A DNA stretch of 64,000 nt. It comes from Campylorhamphus procurvoides (lineage: Eukaryota > Chordata > Aves > Passeriformes > Dendrocolaptidae). The first letter of the stretch is position 1. The number at the start of each line of letters is the position of its first letter. The stretch is taken from NCBI GenBank assembly GCA_013396655.1, contig WBMV01007374.1:157434-221433 (forward strand). The letters run 5' to 3'. The translations under genes were made by a program, and so were the position numbers. Under the pieces are notes generated by a model. The model was not told the origin of the DNA, ran no database searches, and saw nothing but the letters and a program-made list of their open reading frames with translations. This document shows, piece after piece, positions 38,601 to 52,500 of the stretch.

Positions 38601-39655
38601 GTATTAATCATACTCAAGCAGCAGTAACTGAAGATAATAAACTGTTTATTTTTGTTCCTGTTTTAGCAGATGGCAAATATGTTACCACACAGCTGCAATG
38701 AGGATATACGTACAGGGAGGTCACATAAAATGTGGTAAGTTTATCCCAAGCAACTCAAAGCCCATCACCAAGCTACCTACAAGTACTGATGGCTCTTCCA
38801 TCCCAAAGACACAGCTGTCCTTTATCTTCTAGCCCTGAGCTTCATCTTACAATCCTACAGTCACCTTCACTGTCATCTAATTCAGACTTGTCCCTCTGAC
38901 ACTTAGTCAGGATGTCTGACATACCACAGGGCCAGCATAACACACATGAGCTGCTGCAGGTTCACAACATGATTTGGATTAGTAATTGTAAGGTCATGAG
39001 TAGGATGTGAAGGGGAAGGCAACACAAGAGGCATATGACAGCAGAGGTAAAGTCAGATTCCTGGGGCTAAGTCCACCAGCAAGAGCAGTGTTTTAACCTG
39101 TGATTAAAATCTTAGTATGAACTAGGCAAAGTGATGCCTAGACACAACCTAAACTCTTCCAAAGGGGTTAGTCATCGTAATAAGCTCATGATTAGACTGT
39201 CTCTACGTAAAGATTGTACACCATGAATTGCCAAAATATCCAAGTTTGAGGCTGCAAGTCTCCCCCCTCATGACTCCCATTACTGTCTCAGTCTGAGAGT
39301 CATGTCATCTAGAGAAGTTCTACTGAAACTCTTACTGTTTTGGATTATTTTTCCAGTCTGAAGTGCCAAACTTCTTATTAGGCATGATCTTGGATGACTG
39401 ATGAAACTCTTTGTAAAGCAAACTTTATTAGCTTTAACCATGATAAGTTTCATCAGTCCTGGAACAAAAGGCATTTTGCTTTATCACATGCTGTAAGTTT
39501 ATAGCATTTGATCACATCAAGCCTTTCTTACTCAAACAAATGGCTTATTCACAGGAACTTTCATTTAAAAGTGGACTAAACCAGAAATATGGATTTATGG
39601 GTAGTGGTTCTACAAGACTGAAGAAGTAATGGCATTCTTAACTTTTCCATATTCC

Positions 39656-40021
39656 CTATTTGATCTCATAGCCAGTCTTTTCAGTGCTAGACATATTTAA
39701 CACATCCAAATCACTCAGAAAATTCTGAACTGCTGACATCCACCTAAAATCAGACTGGAAATTACTTTCTTTCAACATATGATACGCTCTTAGTTGGGTG
39801 TGAAAAGCACACCCCCTGAAGACTTGATCCTTACAAATACACAGTAGCCTAAGGGATTGGACTTTTGTCATGGGTGCTCGTAACAGAATCTGTTTCTTTG
39901 TCTCTATCCAGACCCCTTTGATCTGAAGCAGGTCTTGGAGTTGCAAATCATCAAGCTGGTGAGAAAGACATTGGCACATCTCTTTGATACCCTGGTATCT
40001 GTAACAGAGCAAATTCTGCAT
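39656..40021 (-). other. unrecognised 121-codon open frame in intron 3
   Basis: An ATG-started frame lies on the same strand as GRIA3, about 750 bp downstream of exon 3. The translation is rich in Leu, Gln and Lys (for example QLDDLQLQDLLQIKGVW) and looks somewhat more protein-like than other intronic frames. I recognise no family, see no promoter or poly(A) signal tied to it, and an intronic frame of this length is not exceptional. It is most likely chance, less likely a worn processed pseudogene fragment. Confidence 0.1.
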
Positions 40022-40752
40022 ACTCAGAGCAGGTGGCAACACCTACTCCACAGAAATATGCAAGATTCCTCACAGAAAATGGTTTCTGATGTCTAGATCT
40101 CTTTTTGACAGTCTTTGCTCCATTTTGTGCTTCTTTGTAGTTAACAACTGGCTTAAGTGTGAAAACACTGGATTTAGTTTGTTTCCACTTAGTAAAACAT
40201 AACTCTGGTCATTCCCGTCATGTATCTAAATTTGTCTCTGGTTATCCATGTGACATAACTAGAGCATCTTTTCTCTAGTTGAGCCCTAAAGCATCTTATG
40301 CTCTGCATTCTTAGACGTTATTGATGCTTAGACATCTCCAGAGTGTATCTTAGCACGGACTGGCTTTGTCCAGTGCCAGCAGAAATGTGCATTTATGTAA
40401 AGTGGTGTGGGGTTTGCAATGTCACGCAGAGTGGAAGGGCTTGCCTAACAGCCTCCTTCAGAGTGTCAACTTTATTTATTTTACAAGGACTCAAAAACCC
40501 TGGCAAGTGCTGAGTCTGTGGTTCCATGGAAACCGGGTATGCCAAATTGAATGCTTACACTAATGCTCATCCTCCAGAAAATCTCTTTTAGAATTATCAA
40601 TAATATGGAGATGCCTTCTTTTCATTTACCCATTCACTTCAGTTTTGTTCTTTGTAGGGCCCTCAGGATGTGCTATCTACATCCAAAAGAAAATTGTGCT
40701 GCACATACTGACTCTGGGAATACTTAGAGCAAGCTATGAAATATAAAAATCA

Positions 40753-41094
<342 letters not shown>

Positions 41095-43292
41095 CTAAAT
41101 ATTCCTGAAATTATTCTGTGTGATGCAGCAGATGGAATGAATTAATGAGATAATATAGACTAATTTCAGTGTAGTAGTAATCTGTACCAACTTTGTAACA
41201 ATTAAACTGGCCTGAACACATTTCTGACTGTGATTTCTCCTGCTATATTTTAATAATCCATCTCTGCATATTCTTTAAGAACAAACATGGGATTACACTG
41301 CCTGTCTGTAAAATACCTTCCCTCCCTTGAGTAGCACCTTGAGAGCTCTGATAGCAGCTACGTAACAGATGTCAGGTCTGCCTAAAATCAGAACAGTAAG
41401 GTGTAGTTTCCTGGTATCCAACCTTGATTCAGATCTGATTCAAAGAAGTCTTGATGTTTTATTCCCTTACAGTCCACACCTCTGAAATCTCTGTCTCCTT
41501 CAGTGAGAAATTCTGGTGACTTGTTATCTGAGTGTTAAAACCTTTCAGGAGCAATCTGGAAAGTCTGTGATTTATTATACGACAACAAAAATGAGCAACA
41601 CATATTGTTGCTTCATGGGACAAAAGTTGATACCCCTTAAGCTTGAGGCTTTTAGTAATTAACCATTCTGAGTTCCCAATGAACTCATCTTCTACCAGAA
41701 AATAAACAAAATGCAGACAAAGGTGTTTTATTTCTCCCACAAGTATTTATCTGCAGAAACACTTGATTGTTTTCCACCTTTTATAGAGATTGAATAACGG
41801 ACAAAAATTAAAGTATTTCAATTTATAAACCATTCCAACTTTATGGAATTGCAGACAAATAAGAGTTTCTTTGTTGTACAGCTCTGTAGGAAAAGTGCAA
41901 CCTTCTTGTGACCCTGGGTTCTTCCCATGGAGGGATTCTGCATCAGGGATAGGGAGGGAGCCTGAGCTGTGAGGTGCTGGGGCCCTGGCTCGTAACAGAC
42001 TGCCCAACTGCAGTACACCAGAGTACAGCAGCACTCCTGATCAGACCACTGCTGGATGGGAAGAGCAAGTCCCATGGGTAATGAAAATAAGCTTCCCAGA
42101 AAAATGTTCCTTCAACAATTTTGCTTGTCAAGAACTGGATTTAACAACAATTTCCAGCTGGCCCCACTAAACACTTTTGCCAAAATGCTGCATATTTAAC
42201 TTCGCAAAAAGCAAGGGCAAGTAATTACCAGTAGGGAAGACATGATTTCTACAGAGGAATATACAGCATCGTTACTTCTGCAAGTACCATCATGAAACAT
42301 TTCCCACCATAAATGCTACCATTCAGAATCACTAAAGACCGCTACAGCAATTTTAGAAAGGATTCTCCACAAAATCAGGTCATTGACACAGCATCATGAA
42401 TAACACCTCAAACAGGCAGTCAGGTGTGAAAATTTGATTTTCTTCCTGGAGGTCCAAATGCAAAACTAAAAATGCTCTTAAGGAATTTCTTTAAGTGTTT
42501 AAGCCACTATAAAGGACATGACCAGCCGTGGTTACCAGCAGCAAATAATGGCGGGTGCAGACAGCAAAGAGATGCACATGAGAACAGAAAGGAAATAAGA
42601 AATGATGATTTCTGTAAGAAAAGTTTGCAGAAGTTCTCAACCACAGTAAAGAGAAGATATAAAAGAAGCTATAATACAGTAAGAATTTATTCCCAGAGAG
42701 ATGACTGAGGAATTAAATATACTGTTTAAAAAGGCATTTTGTTAAACTATATACCAGCAGGATATAAAGGAGAAAAGCTACCATAAAAATTATCTGCTGA
42801 AGTAACAAATAAAAAGCATTAACTTACAGGTGGAAAAAGGAAAAAATAAAGATTACACTAGGAAGTCTGGCAGTCTCCAAATCATTTCAATGGTCTGTAA
42901 ACCCTCTAATTCTGCGTGAATAATCAATGGAGTGGGACCAGTGGAGTTCAGTGTCCTCACATACACTGAGCCTCTACCTCACAGATCAAGCTTTTACATA
43001 TTTATTAATGGCCTAGTTTACTAGTTTTCATGTAGATTCTGTACTGCAGAGAAAAGCGAGTATTCCAGGAAACAGCCCTCTTGCAATGCAAACAAAACAT
43101 ATTCTCAAAGGTCTCCTGATTCCAAAAACCCACAGTATTTCAAACAATCCTGGGTTCACCTATTATTTCTTATGAGATATAAGACTTAGGAATACTTTTG
43201 AACTGTGACTCAACTGAAATTGCTCAGATTTATAGGGACACCTAATCTGGAAAATGTCACATGGGAGCCCAGAACGCCCAGCATGTTCTCCA

Positions 43293-43343
43293 AGCTCAGG
43301 ATTCTGAGCTCAGGATGAACTCTCCAAGCTCAGGATGAACTCT
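43293..43343. repeat. 20-bp direct repeat with a partial third copy
   Basis: The unit AGCTCAGGATGAACTCTCCA occurs at 43307-43326 and again, cut to 17 bp, at 43327-43343. A third, partial copy (AGCTCAGGAT) lies at 43293-43302, separated by a few bases. This is a small minisatellite-like array. Confidence 0.9.
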
Positions 43344-44931
43344 ATGGATTAGCTCTTATTAGGGCTGCTACATCCCATAGAGCCAGTAGGGAAGGGGTGC
43401 AGCCCTGAAGGTACCAGACAGTGGGTGGCTCCAGTGTGGGCAGCTCCTCCCCACCATTCCTGGGCACTGTGCTGGAACCAGATGCACGTGGTCGGGTCTG
43501 TGCTCTTCCTGGTTCCCAGAGATATGGCACCAAGGCATTAGGGTCAACAGGTCAAAAATGGTTCGAAGTCTTTGTCCCTTGGACATAATTTTCTGTCTTT
43601 CATGGCTATTTTAAAACACTGAATTAAAATGCATTTTCATAGCAGATTGAGGTCATTTATGCAAAGAGCCCATTCTGGATTTGTGAGTAATCCGAGAACA
43701 AAATCAGACAGAGTCTGTGAACAACCTGACCATAAGCAGGACCCTCTTCAAATAATACCTTAGAGCCAACACGGGACTGGTGCTTGCACAGAGGAAAAGC
43801 TTCTGATTCGGCCTTTCAGGTATTTGCACTTATTTTTCCTATAAATTCTGGAGGATTACCAACAATATCTTCTTGTAAACACGATTCTCTGTCCAATCAT
43901 ATTTCCCCTGATTCAGGTTTATACTCACTGCAGATTTCAAAGATTTAACCGTTTGATAAACTACATGTCTTCTATTGGTAGCTTATTCTTCGTGACTATC
44001 TATTCTGCATGCACTGTAGGCTGCCAATTTAATTTTACTGACCTGTTTACTCTACATTCATTTGCATTTTTAAACTCACAGTTTTGATACAGTTTTGTAG
44101 CATTAGGTCTTTTGTATAGTTTGTGACCTAATCTCTCATGTGATCAAATGAACCCATCGAATATCCATGAACTCACAGCCATATTGCTACTTATTTTCCA
44201 AAAAAACCAAATGTGCAATTATATTCATTTGAATTACATTATTATTCTAACATCACAGAGCCACAAGAAAAATTTAAAAAAGGGTGACTACACCATAGCT
44301 TTAAGCTCTTTTTACAAAGTACTTTCTACTGACAATCAGAACAATCCTCATGTTTGAGTAAGAATTTTGGTAGTTTCCCTTAATTAATCACAGTTGATTT
44401 ATGTTTGTTTTTCCCTATTTGAAAAATGCAGATGGTCAAACACATACTTTGGCTGTTAAAGAAATGATTTGGACAAATCCTGCTGCAACCTCATTTCTTA
44501 AGAAAAAAGCCAATTTTTTTTGCTGAGCTATGAAACTGTTCTTAATTATGTAGATGTACATCTCTTTCCAAGGACAGCACATAAGCAAGTTGTTTTATAA
44601 CCCTGAAAAAGTTTCAACCTCCACAAACAAGGGAGAGAGGTCCAGAGCAGCAGTTCTCCAGCAGGAGATCATAATAAGCCATTATTTTGGCATCAGGTGC
44701 AACGTGAGTATTTATTAATGGAGATTTAACACTGTGCTTGTTCTCACAGTTCATGAGCTGCCACATGGCATCGTGCTCAGGAGAGACAGGGCTGCTATGA
44801 CAGAAGCTTGTGAATTCTCAAGCATGTCAAGAGAAGATAAGAAACTTTCAGGTCATGACAGGCTGGTGTTTCCTGCCAAGGAAGGAAAACGCTCAGACCC
44901 AGAGAGATCACGGTGGTAAGCAGGATTTACT

Positions 44932-44972
44932 TTAAAAAAAAACACAAACAAAAACAAAACGAAGCAAACAAT
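44932..44972. repeat. A-rich low-complexity tract
   Basis: An A9 run followed by interrupted (CAAA)n-like sequence. No flanking element or target-site duplication is seen. Confidence 0.6.
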
Positions 44973-47900
44973 ATCCCACTTAAGCCAAATAAACAAAAAT
45001 CTTGGTTTCTGTACTGAACAGCAGCTGAGCCATCCTAAGCATCAGTATAACCCAGTGAACCCAGCCTTCTGTTTTACTTGCAGTTCCATCCTCCCTCCAG
45101 TCAAATCAGGCCCACCACTGAAACTGCCTAAGATTAACCAGATAAGATTTTTTTCACTCAGACGCCAGGAAGGCTGCAGGCCAGAATCTCAAAAGATGCC
45201 CCATTTCACACAAGTTATTGGATATTTTGTGTCTTTTTAATGCTTTCTAATGGTATTTAGTTTTTCTATCTTTTAGTGACTGTGAGTGTTCCTGACACAG
45301 CAAGGTTGTATAGGCTCTGACATTTCTACTCTCTATTGCCTGGGAGCTAAAGTCAAAACTTCTCTGACACCTTTTTTTTTTCCCTACTTCCAGTCTTACT
45401 ATAAACAACTGAAGCGTTACTAGGAACATTTACAAGTAGGTTTGGATTTTGCTTTTTTAGAAACAAGATGCATAAAGCCAACAAAAGAGATATGTTAGTG
45501 GTAGATCTTATTGTACCACTGCCATTGGATGATATCATTAGTGGTAAAAGTCAGGAGGACCCTCCCAGGTGTGGCACCCAGTGCCCTTCCACATGGGATG
45601 TAAGAGTCCAGTAGTTCTGGAGTCAGGGTTTGGAGGTTACAATACTATTCCTTCTTCATTACTCTTTTGATGGACCAGTAATTTCCCCTTTGTCCATATC
45701 AACTTCTTATAAAGGAAGTCTGACAAAATGAGCCTGTGTCAAAGGGGCACAGCTTCAGTGCTACTCCTGAAGCTCTTTGGGAGGAGAGGCACTGCTGGGG
45801 CTCCACCACCACTGACATTACCATGTGCTGCTCGTACCAGTTCCTTGGGTTTGTGTTCTGTATTTCCCTCAGCTGTGAAATAATTTTATCTTCTCCATTT
45901 TCTTCTGCCAATTGTCTTGAATTCCAGACAATTCTCACTGCCAGTTTCTGCCAACAGACTAATGGGACTACTTTTTAATGGAATAAGATGCAGCACATCT
46001 CAGAGCAGTTGCCATTTTCTGTCTAAGGCTCCATCCTACGCCTTCCTCGCTGTATCATTAACAACCGTTCTTACAGCAAGCATAGATACTTCTCTTAGAG
46101 AGATGGACAATGCCTCTACTGCTTTCTTCCACTTCCATTTCAATACACTGAATGAAAGGGCACACTCTCCCTACCTTGAGCCCTGAGGAGATCAGCACAG
46201 CAGTGCCCCTGAATGCAGAATGAGCTACTTTCAGGGGGCTCCAGGCAATCAGAATTGAGAGCTTCCTTTAAAGACAAATTCACCATATTAAAAATTTAAA
46301 ATGAACTGCATTTACCTATAGCAAATAAAACCATCTTTTACATTTTAATTAAGACACTGAATTCTGTCACAAAGAAAATATTTCACTGGATTGTTTAAAA
46401 TTTAGGTGGGAAAAGAGGCATTTCTGAAAACAGCTATTTCTGGAACAGTTAGCAGTGAATATTCTTGGGGGCAGGAGGGAATCAAGAAGTTACAGCATGG
46501 AATTGTATACAAATTTTCCTGAGGTACTGGCTGTAACATCACTTCTCATCCTATCTAGAAAATGATATGCCCTCACAAAAAAATCCCCTTAAAACAAAAC
46601 AAAAGAACTCCAACCCAAAACCTCACAGTGGAACACAAAACAAAATCATGATTTACTCTTGCTACTTCATTTGTGGCACCAGTTTTCTCAATGATACAAC
46701 TGCAGCGTTTCATCTAGTTCTTTTTATAAAGAACTACTCAGCTTGCTTGTTTCATTCTATCTAATGCCTTCTTCAAACATACACACTTCCTTCAGTGTGC
46801 AGCTCCTTTTAGGAGAGCAAATAAAATAAAAACAGCACATTCAGGCACCAGGAGGGGAATATTATTAAACTGCAAATGAAAGGCATAAGGATTAATACAT
46901 TCATATTTTACAAACCATTTACTGGAAAGCAATTTAAAACACATGTTCAGATCCAAGCAATTCCAAACACTCTCTGGTCAAGATCCTGTTCAAGATTACT
47001 TTGGTCACCCTATCACAACTCCATTACACATTATTAAAGGAGACTTTATTTCTTATCTGCTTTCCAGGATTACTTTGGAACCCCAATACCAATTACAGTT
47101 CCTTCGTGCTGGGTGCTGTACAAATACACTACCACAACACTGATTTCCTTCATATGCCCAATTATTTATGACATACTTTACACATTAAACTTTACACACT
47201 TTGGCTTTTATATATACTACCACAGTCAAATAAAACCCTAACAATGCACATGAGTCTGCTGTGTGCTGGAGCTTCCTTTTCGCAATGAAACATTTGTGTA
47301 AATTTTATGAAAAGTGCCAGCTTGCAATGATAAAAATAGGCCACTTAGGCTGGAGCAGTGCTGGTGGGAGCAGCAGCAGCACCAGGTCTCAGGCACGCCA
47401 CGGTGCCAATTGGTGCCTGGGCAGACCTGCAGTGACAGCTCAAGAGAAACAAGTGCATCTCTGAAGTCAGACCCTTTCAGACAGAAAGGCTGGCAAGGGA
47501 AAGGTGCAGTTTCACAAAGCACTCAGTGAAAGGCAGCCAGTGTTCACTCAGGTCGGAGGCAGTTGTCCATTAGCCTAACTTTAGTCAGATCAAGGGAAAC
47601 CAGGATCAAAACCTCTCTGGCCTCAAACTGCCAATTTGATATATATGCAAATGAAAGCCTTGGTATTTAACAAACTCCCTAATATATTTAAAATGTCAAT
47701 AAAAAGGACATTCTTAAGCACCAAACTGTACGACAGAAAGACACGCTGAACACAACCCTGATTGCCCTGAGAAAGCCATGCTGAACTTTCTGAAAGCTGT
47801 TCTAGTCCCAGAGAACTGCAGGCAGCCTGAGCAGCTTGGAACAGGCTCTGCTACCTGTGCTTCTGTTTTCTGCTACTGTTTAGCTCCTAAGCTATTTCCA

Positions 47901-48281
47901 AACCCAAGATGGTGTAAAGTCTGTTTTCACGTTACTGGCCACAAAGCTAAAACAAAACATTTTTTATTGTAGAACCTTGATAAAACTCAAGCACAAGGTG
48001 AATATTTTGTCCTGCAAACCTAGCAAATTATAATGTATGTTTTTTCTTAAAAAAAGAAAAATCACTTGCCATTCAGAATCTCTGTATTTATGACATATTT
48101 CTGACAGTGGAAGAAACCCAGGAGTCAATCCACCCAGTTTCCCGGAAAAGTGTCAGCCTCTTATCAAGAGGTCGAAATTACAGAAAGATTTTGTTTACCT
48201 GGGATTCCTGTTACGAACTGATATTTTTTAAAATACCATTTATTCTGTGTACTATGAAAACATTTTCCTTTTGAAAAGCTG

Positions 48282-48303
48282 TGAGTCAGATTATCATGAC
48301 TCA
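48282..48303. promoter_or_regulatory. pair of AP-1 (TGASTCA) consensus sites 15 bp apart
   Basis: TGAGTCA at 48282-48288 and TGACTCA at 48297-48303 are both exact AP-1 heptamers separated by GATTATCA, and together make an inverted repeat. FOS/JUN binding to such sites marks activity-regulated enhancers in neurons, which would suit a synaptic receptor gene. Occupancy here is inference; other single heptamers occur at 1679, 3081, 11954 and 30465. Confidence 0.35.
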
Positions 48304-49504
48304 TTTTGAAGTATAATCCATTGGAGGCTGAAAGAAGCAAAATAGGGGTTTAAAGCTTAAAATGGATTAAAGGTGAGAGGAGATATATATGTGCTAGACA
48401 AATTAGCTGATTTTTCTTTTAGGATTTAAAAAACATGTTAGGTACTTAAGGACTATACTTAAGTATGTGCTGATCAGAATGCTACATTATCTTGCTTGTG
48501 CTTTTTTAAGATGGAGTTCAAGCTCTCAGACCAGACCCCACAAACTACGACCCAATTTTCTTAAATCCACCCTGACAATTTATGACCTTCTACTGTTAAC
48601 AGACCACTTTCCTTCCTAATCCTGCCACCCCCACAAGCTGCTCACAAGGAAGTATTCCTTTCAGTTATTTTAATGCTGTGGATTCGTGCTATTTGTGAGC
48701 TCTTCTGCTTTCCGCCTATGCTGGTCCTGACACCAAAGTAGGTATTTATAAGAGATACAGTAAGAGGCTTCTCTTCATAGACAGCTAAACTCACTGCTGG
48801 AGAGAAATGGAAAGGCATTGGTATCCAACTTCTGTACTGTGATGAAGAGATGGTTCTACTCAGTTACCCCAGGATGATCCATGCCTTGCCAACAGCAGCA
48901 CTATGTACAATGCCAACACTCTGCTCCTGACTGCAGCTCCACCATCCTGGATGCTTAAGATTTAAGGCATGAGCCTCCCTTAAGTTTAGAGAGTGTTAAA
49001 GCCTTAAGGAGTGGATGTAAAGCAGTTCATTGAGCTTTGCCCCTTGAGAAAAGGCTTAGCCCATCCTATGCACATAACTCCCCACTCCCTTCTCCATGGA
49101 GCATGGAAGATGAGCTAACACCTGTGTGAGGGAGCCAGAGGACCTGGCAAAGCTTCTCCTGGGAGGGTCTAAATGTATTCACAGCAAACATCTGAGACTC
49201 CAACTCCTGCTTCGTGACTGAGCTCTGCAGAACCATGGACAGTGTGCATGCAACACAAATATGTAACACTCACTCAAGTGAAACAACTTGTTTCCATCTG
49301 TTGCACCATTTGAAACGCTTTTAATTTTAGTCTGGTATGTTATGCCAGCATGCTGTGATCACTTTGGATTGTAACTGTATCTCTTAATTTCTGAAGCATT
49401 TTTTTCTAAAAATACTGGTGAGAGGAAAATACGAAAACTGTTTTTTCAAAAATTACTCAGTTAGAACACACCAGGAAATTTAGCAGCCATTTATTTACAG
49501 GCAG

Positions 49505-49551
49505 CCAATATACTAATATGCATATCCAATACACTATACTAATATACATAT
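49505..49551. repeat. imperfect tandem duplication, AT-rich
   Basis: Two adjacent copies begin CCAATA and end in ATACTAATATGCATAT or ATACTAATATACATAT (49505-49525 and 49526-49551). The second is five bases longer through an insertion near its start. AT-rich sequence of this kind is prone to slippage. Confidence 0.8.
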
Positions 49552-52500
49552 TCTAACAAACACTTCAGTAACTTTTAATAGTTTCATATGAAATCGTGAA
49601 TGTTTCTGTAACTTTATTAAAAGTAATAAGAGTTCCAAAGCCATTAAGCACTCTGCCTTGGAACAAAAAGACATGTTCAAAAAAGTGCTTTTAACATGAA
49701 CATGACAATCTGTGGTAGGCCAGGCAGTACCCACGTTGCTATTCTTACTGTCTTCAGAGATAATCTATCTTACATATCTCCTCAATACTTCAAACAACAA
49801 GCTAAGAGAAAGCAAGAGCTTTGTGGTATGAAGGAAAAAATAAATCCCACACACCAGAAAAAGGCAGCATTCTGCAGTGGAGGATGTTCTGCAGAACACA
49901 GGGTTGAATCAAAGCACAGCAGTGGAAGGCAATGCTGTGCCTCAGAGCTGTGGATCAGCAGCAGCTCTCTCCAGCACTCTGGTACTCTGAAGGGATTTCT
50001 TATATCACCAGAACATCTCAGTATGGAGGAAGTAAAAAGGCAGAGGCGTATTATTAAATGCATGCTTGTTCAGCAGATCCTTCCCTAAGTGATTTCAGAA
50101 GTTGACTTCATTCTGGGCCACTGTGGTGAAAGGCAATAAATCAGAACAAGGCTCTGGCAGTGTGATGGAAGATGAGCTGAGTCTGCTGAGATGGTGCCAT
50201 TTATAGGTCTGTGGGGATGTATTACAGAGGATGAGATAGAAGAGGCAAAATGACCAACATACCTGAAGCACTGAACTGAGTAAAATTCACCAGGAGGTGC
50301 AGGCCACAATTAAGGTTGTCCAAGGAGAAAGGGGACGCAAATGCCAAAACAGCAGCTGTGCAAGCAGCCTCCAGCTCTGGAGAGTTTCCAGTTGGCTCTA
50401 TGGATGTAGAGCATGGTGCTGGCTGAGAGACAGCCCAGTTTACCTAAAGCAACAGTCCCTAACACTTTCCTGGTATTCCAGCAAGAACTGCAAGCACATC
50501 TCAGACCAGTGGACTGGATTTCACACTTCTCTATCTCCTCCCCCAGTTTACTCAAGGTTCATGGGGCTATGCAATCCTCACCCAGTCTTCATATTCCAAT
50601 GCTGTCAGCTTATCAGTCTGAGAGGTTTCAGATTAGTTAACACAGAAGAGGAAGCAGAATGGCTGTGAAAAGCAGCTTCAGCAGCCAGGAAAATTATTTG
50701 AAGATGCTCCTTAGGGGTTCAATAAAGTACCCACCAATGTCACTGGAGAAGTTCACTCAGCAAGAGCTGGACGAGAACTGAGAGACCTATTCAGCACACT
50801 GAAAGAGCAAACTACAGAAATGCAAAATTAAAATCCCAACTGCCCTTACAAAAGCATCCCCTGTCTATTTTTATTCTCCCTATAATTTCTATCTGCCTTA
50901 CAGTCCAAAGAGTCCTTTTTGCTACCAACCTCCTGGACCTTCACAGTCACATCTGACAGTAATTCACAGACCAGTACCCTCACTAAGCCAGTGCCTTATT
51001 TACAGGAAACAACAAGAATATTATTCTCTATAAATTATGCATAATCACTATTTATCAAGCTGGGTTAATTGGCACATAACAAAAGAGTTGTCTGGTGCAC
51101 AGCTGAATAATGTAGAAGCCAAAACTGATGGAAATGGTACAGCAAAAGCCTGATTGTGAAAGAAAAGTCACATTGCTACATGTTAATTCTTAACTGATTG
51201 CTGCCCTTTCAAAGCAGGATGGGGTGGTCAAGACAGACAGACCTAGTCTGAAATTATTTGTTACTCTCAGAGGGTTTGGACAGATTGTCACAGCTTTAAA
51301 TTCTGGTTTAAAGTCTGCCCTCAGCCAGCTGCATAGTGAGATGTTAACCTGGTGCAAATGCATTTTCTTTGCTCCAGGAGACACCGTTACATTCATAAGC
51401 AGAGAACAACCTCACCGTCCATCAGCAACAGCAAGAGCCTGTGGTCTGCAGGGGTTGTGAAAATCCTGTTGTGATCTTACCATGCCTGTGGTCTCATCAG
51501 CATAAATACAAATGGAGAACCACAGATATTTTAAAAATATTTGGATTACATTACAGCCATTACAACTCCTCCCTACAGGAAACATGGTTAGCAAACATCA
51601 GCTTTCTTCTAAAAGTATTCTGACATTTACCAAAGTTACCAAGTTACACAAAGTGTTCACACCATGGCTCATCATCAGTGGGTTCAAGTCCATGCCTTGC
51701 ATCCACATTCTCCTATCCAAGGGGCTCCTAAGACTGAATTCTGGGGGCCCCTTGAGAAGTATAAAGTGACTTACGAAAGAACTTCATGTGCCAAAGCACC
51801 TTCATTCTCCTCTTTGGTTTGGGGATTTTTTTAAACCTTTACTGCAAACATTATCTAATGTCTCCGGCAGGTTTTTTGATTGAAAAGGTGGAATTTGATA
51901 GGAAAGACAGTGCATATCAAATATTCACAAAGGTTAATATCTGTGATGGCATTAATTTCTCTTGTTTCATATGTACAGTTAACTGGTGTGCTCACTGTCA
52001 ACTTCTTAATTTTTTCACATTGTAAGTTTCTGGTACGTTGATTTAATAATTTGCACTTTGTTTCAAACATGGGCCTGTTTTAATGTACTAAGTTTTTTGC
52101 ATGTGAACAAATACATAGTTCAATAACTTGGTTGCTATTGAATAAATACTTTTTCAACCCACTCTTTAATCATCTGCAGCAGGGCCTATGTTCCAACTCA
52201 TGCCTTAGCCTCTTGGTTCATAGATGTGCTCCACCCCAAAGATGGGGATCATTAGCATTTTATTCAAATGTTTCTGTAACGGCAGCATTTATTAGAAGCA
52301 TTGAAAAAATTCTCCTCTCTGGCTTTTCACAAAAATCACTAAATCTGCTAACAACTTGCACTAATAAATTCCAAACATCCTGCAAAACCACTGTGTAAAC
52401 TTGGAGAGAAGAGGAAAAATGAGGCAGGGGGGAATTTGCTGTAACAGTATCCAAGCTTTTTCTGGTTTGGAAACAAAAACTCTAATCCTTATGACAGAAA

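Noticed and set aside
49696..50088. Open frame of 130 codons on the plus strand
   Set aside because: It has no family resemblance, is antisense to GRIA3, and has no splice or promoter context.
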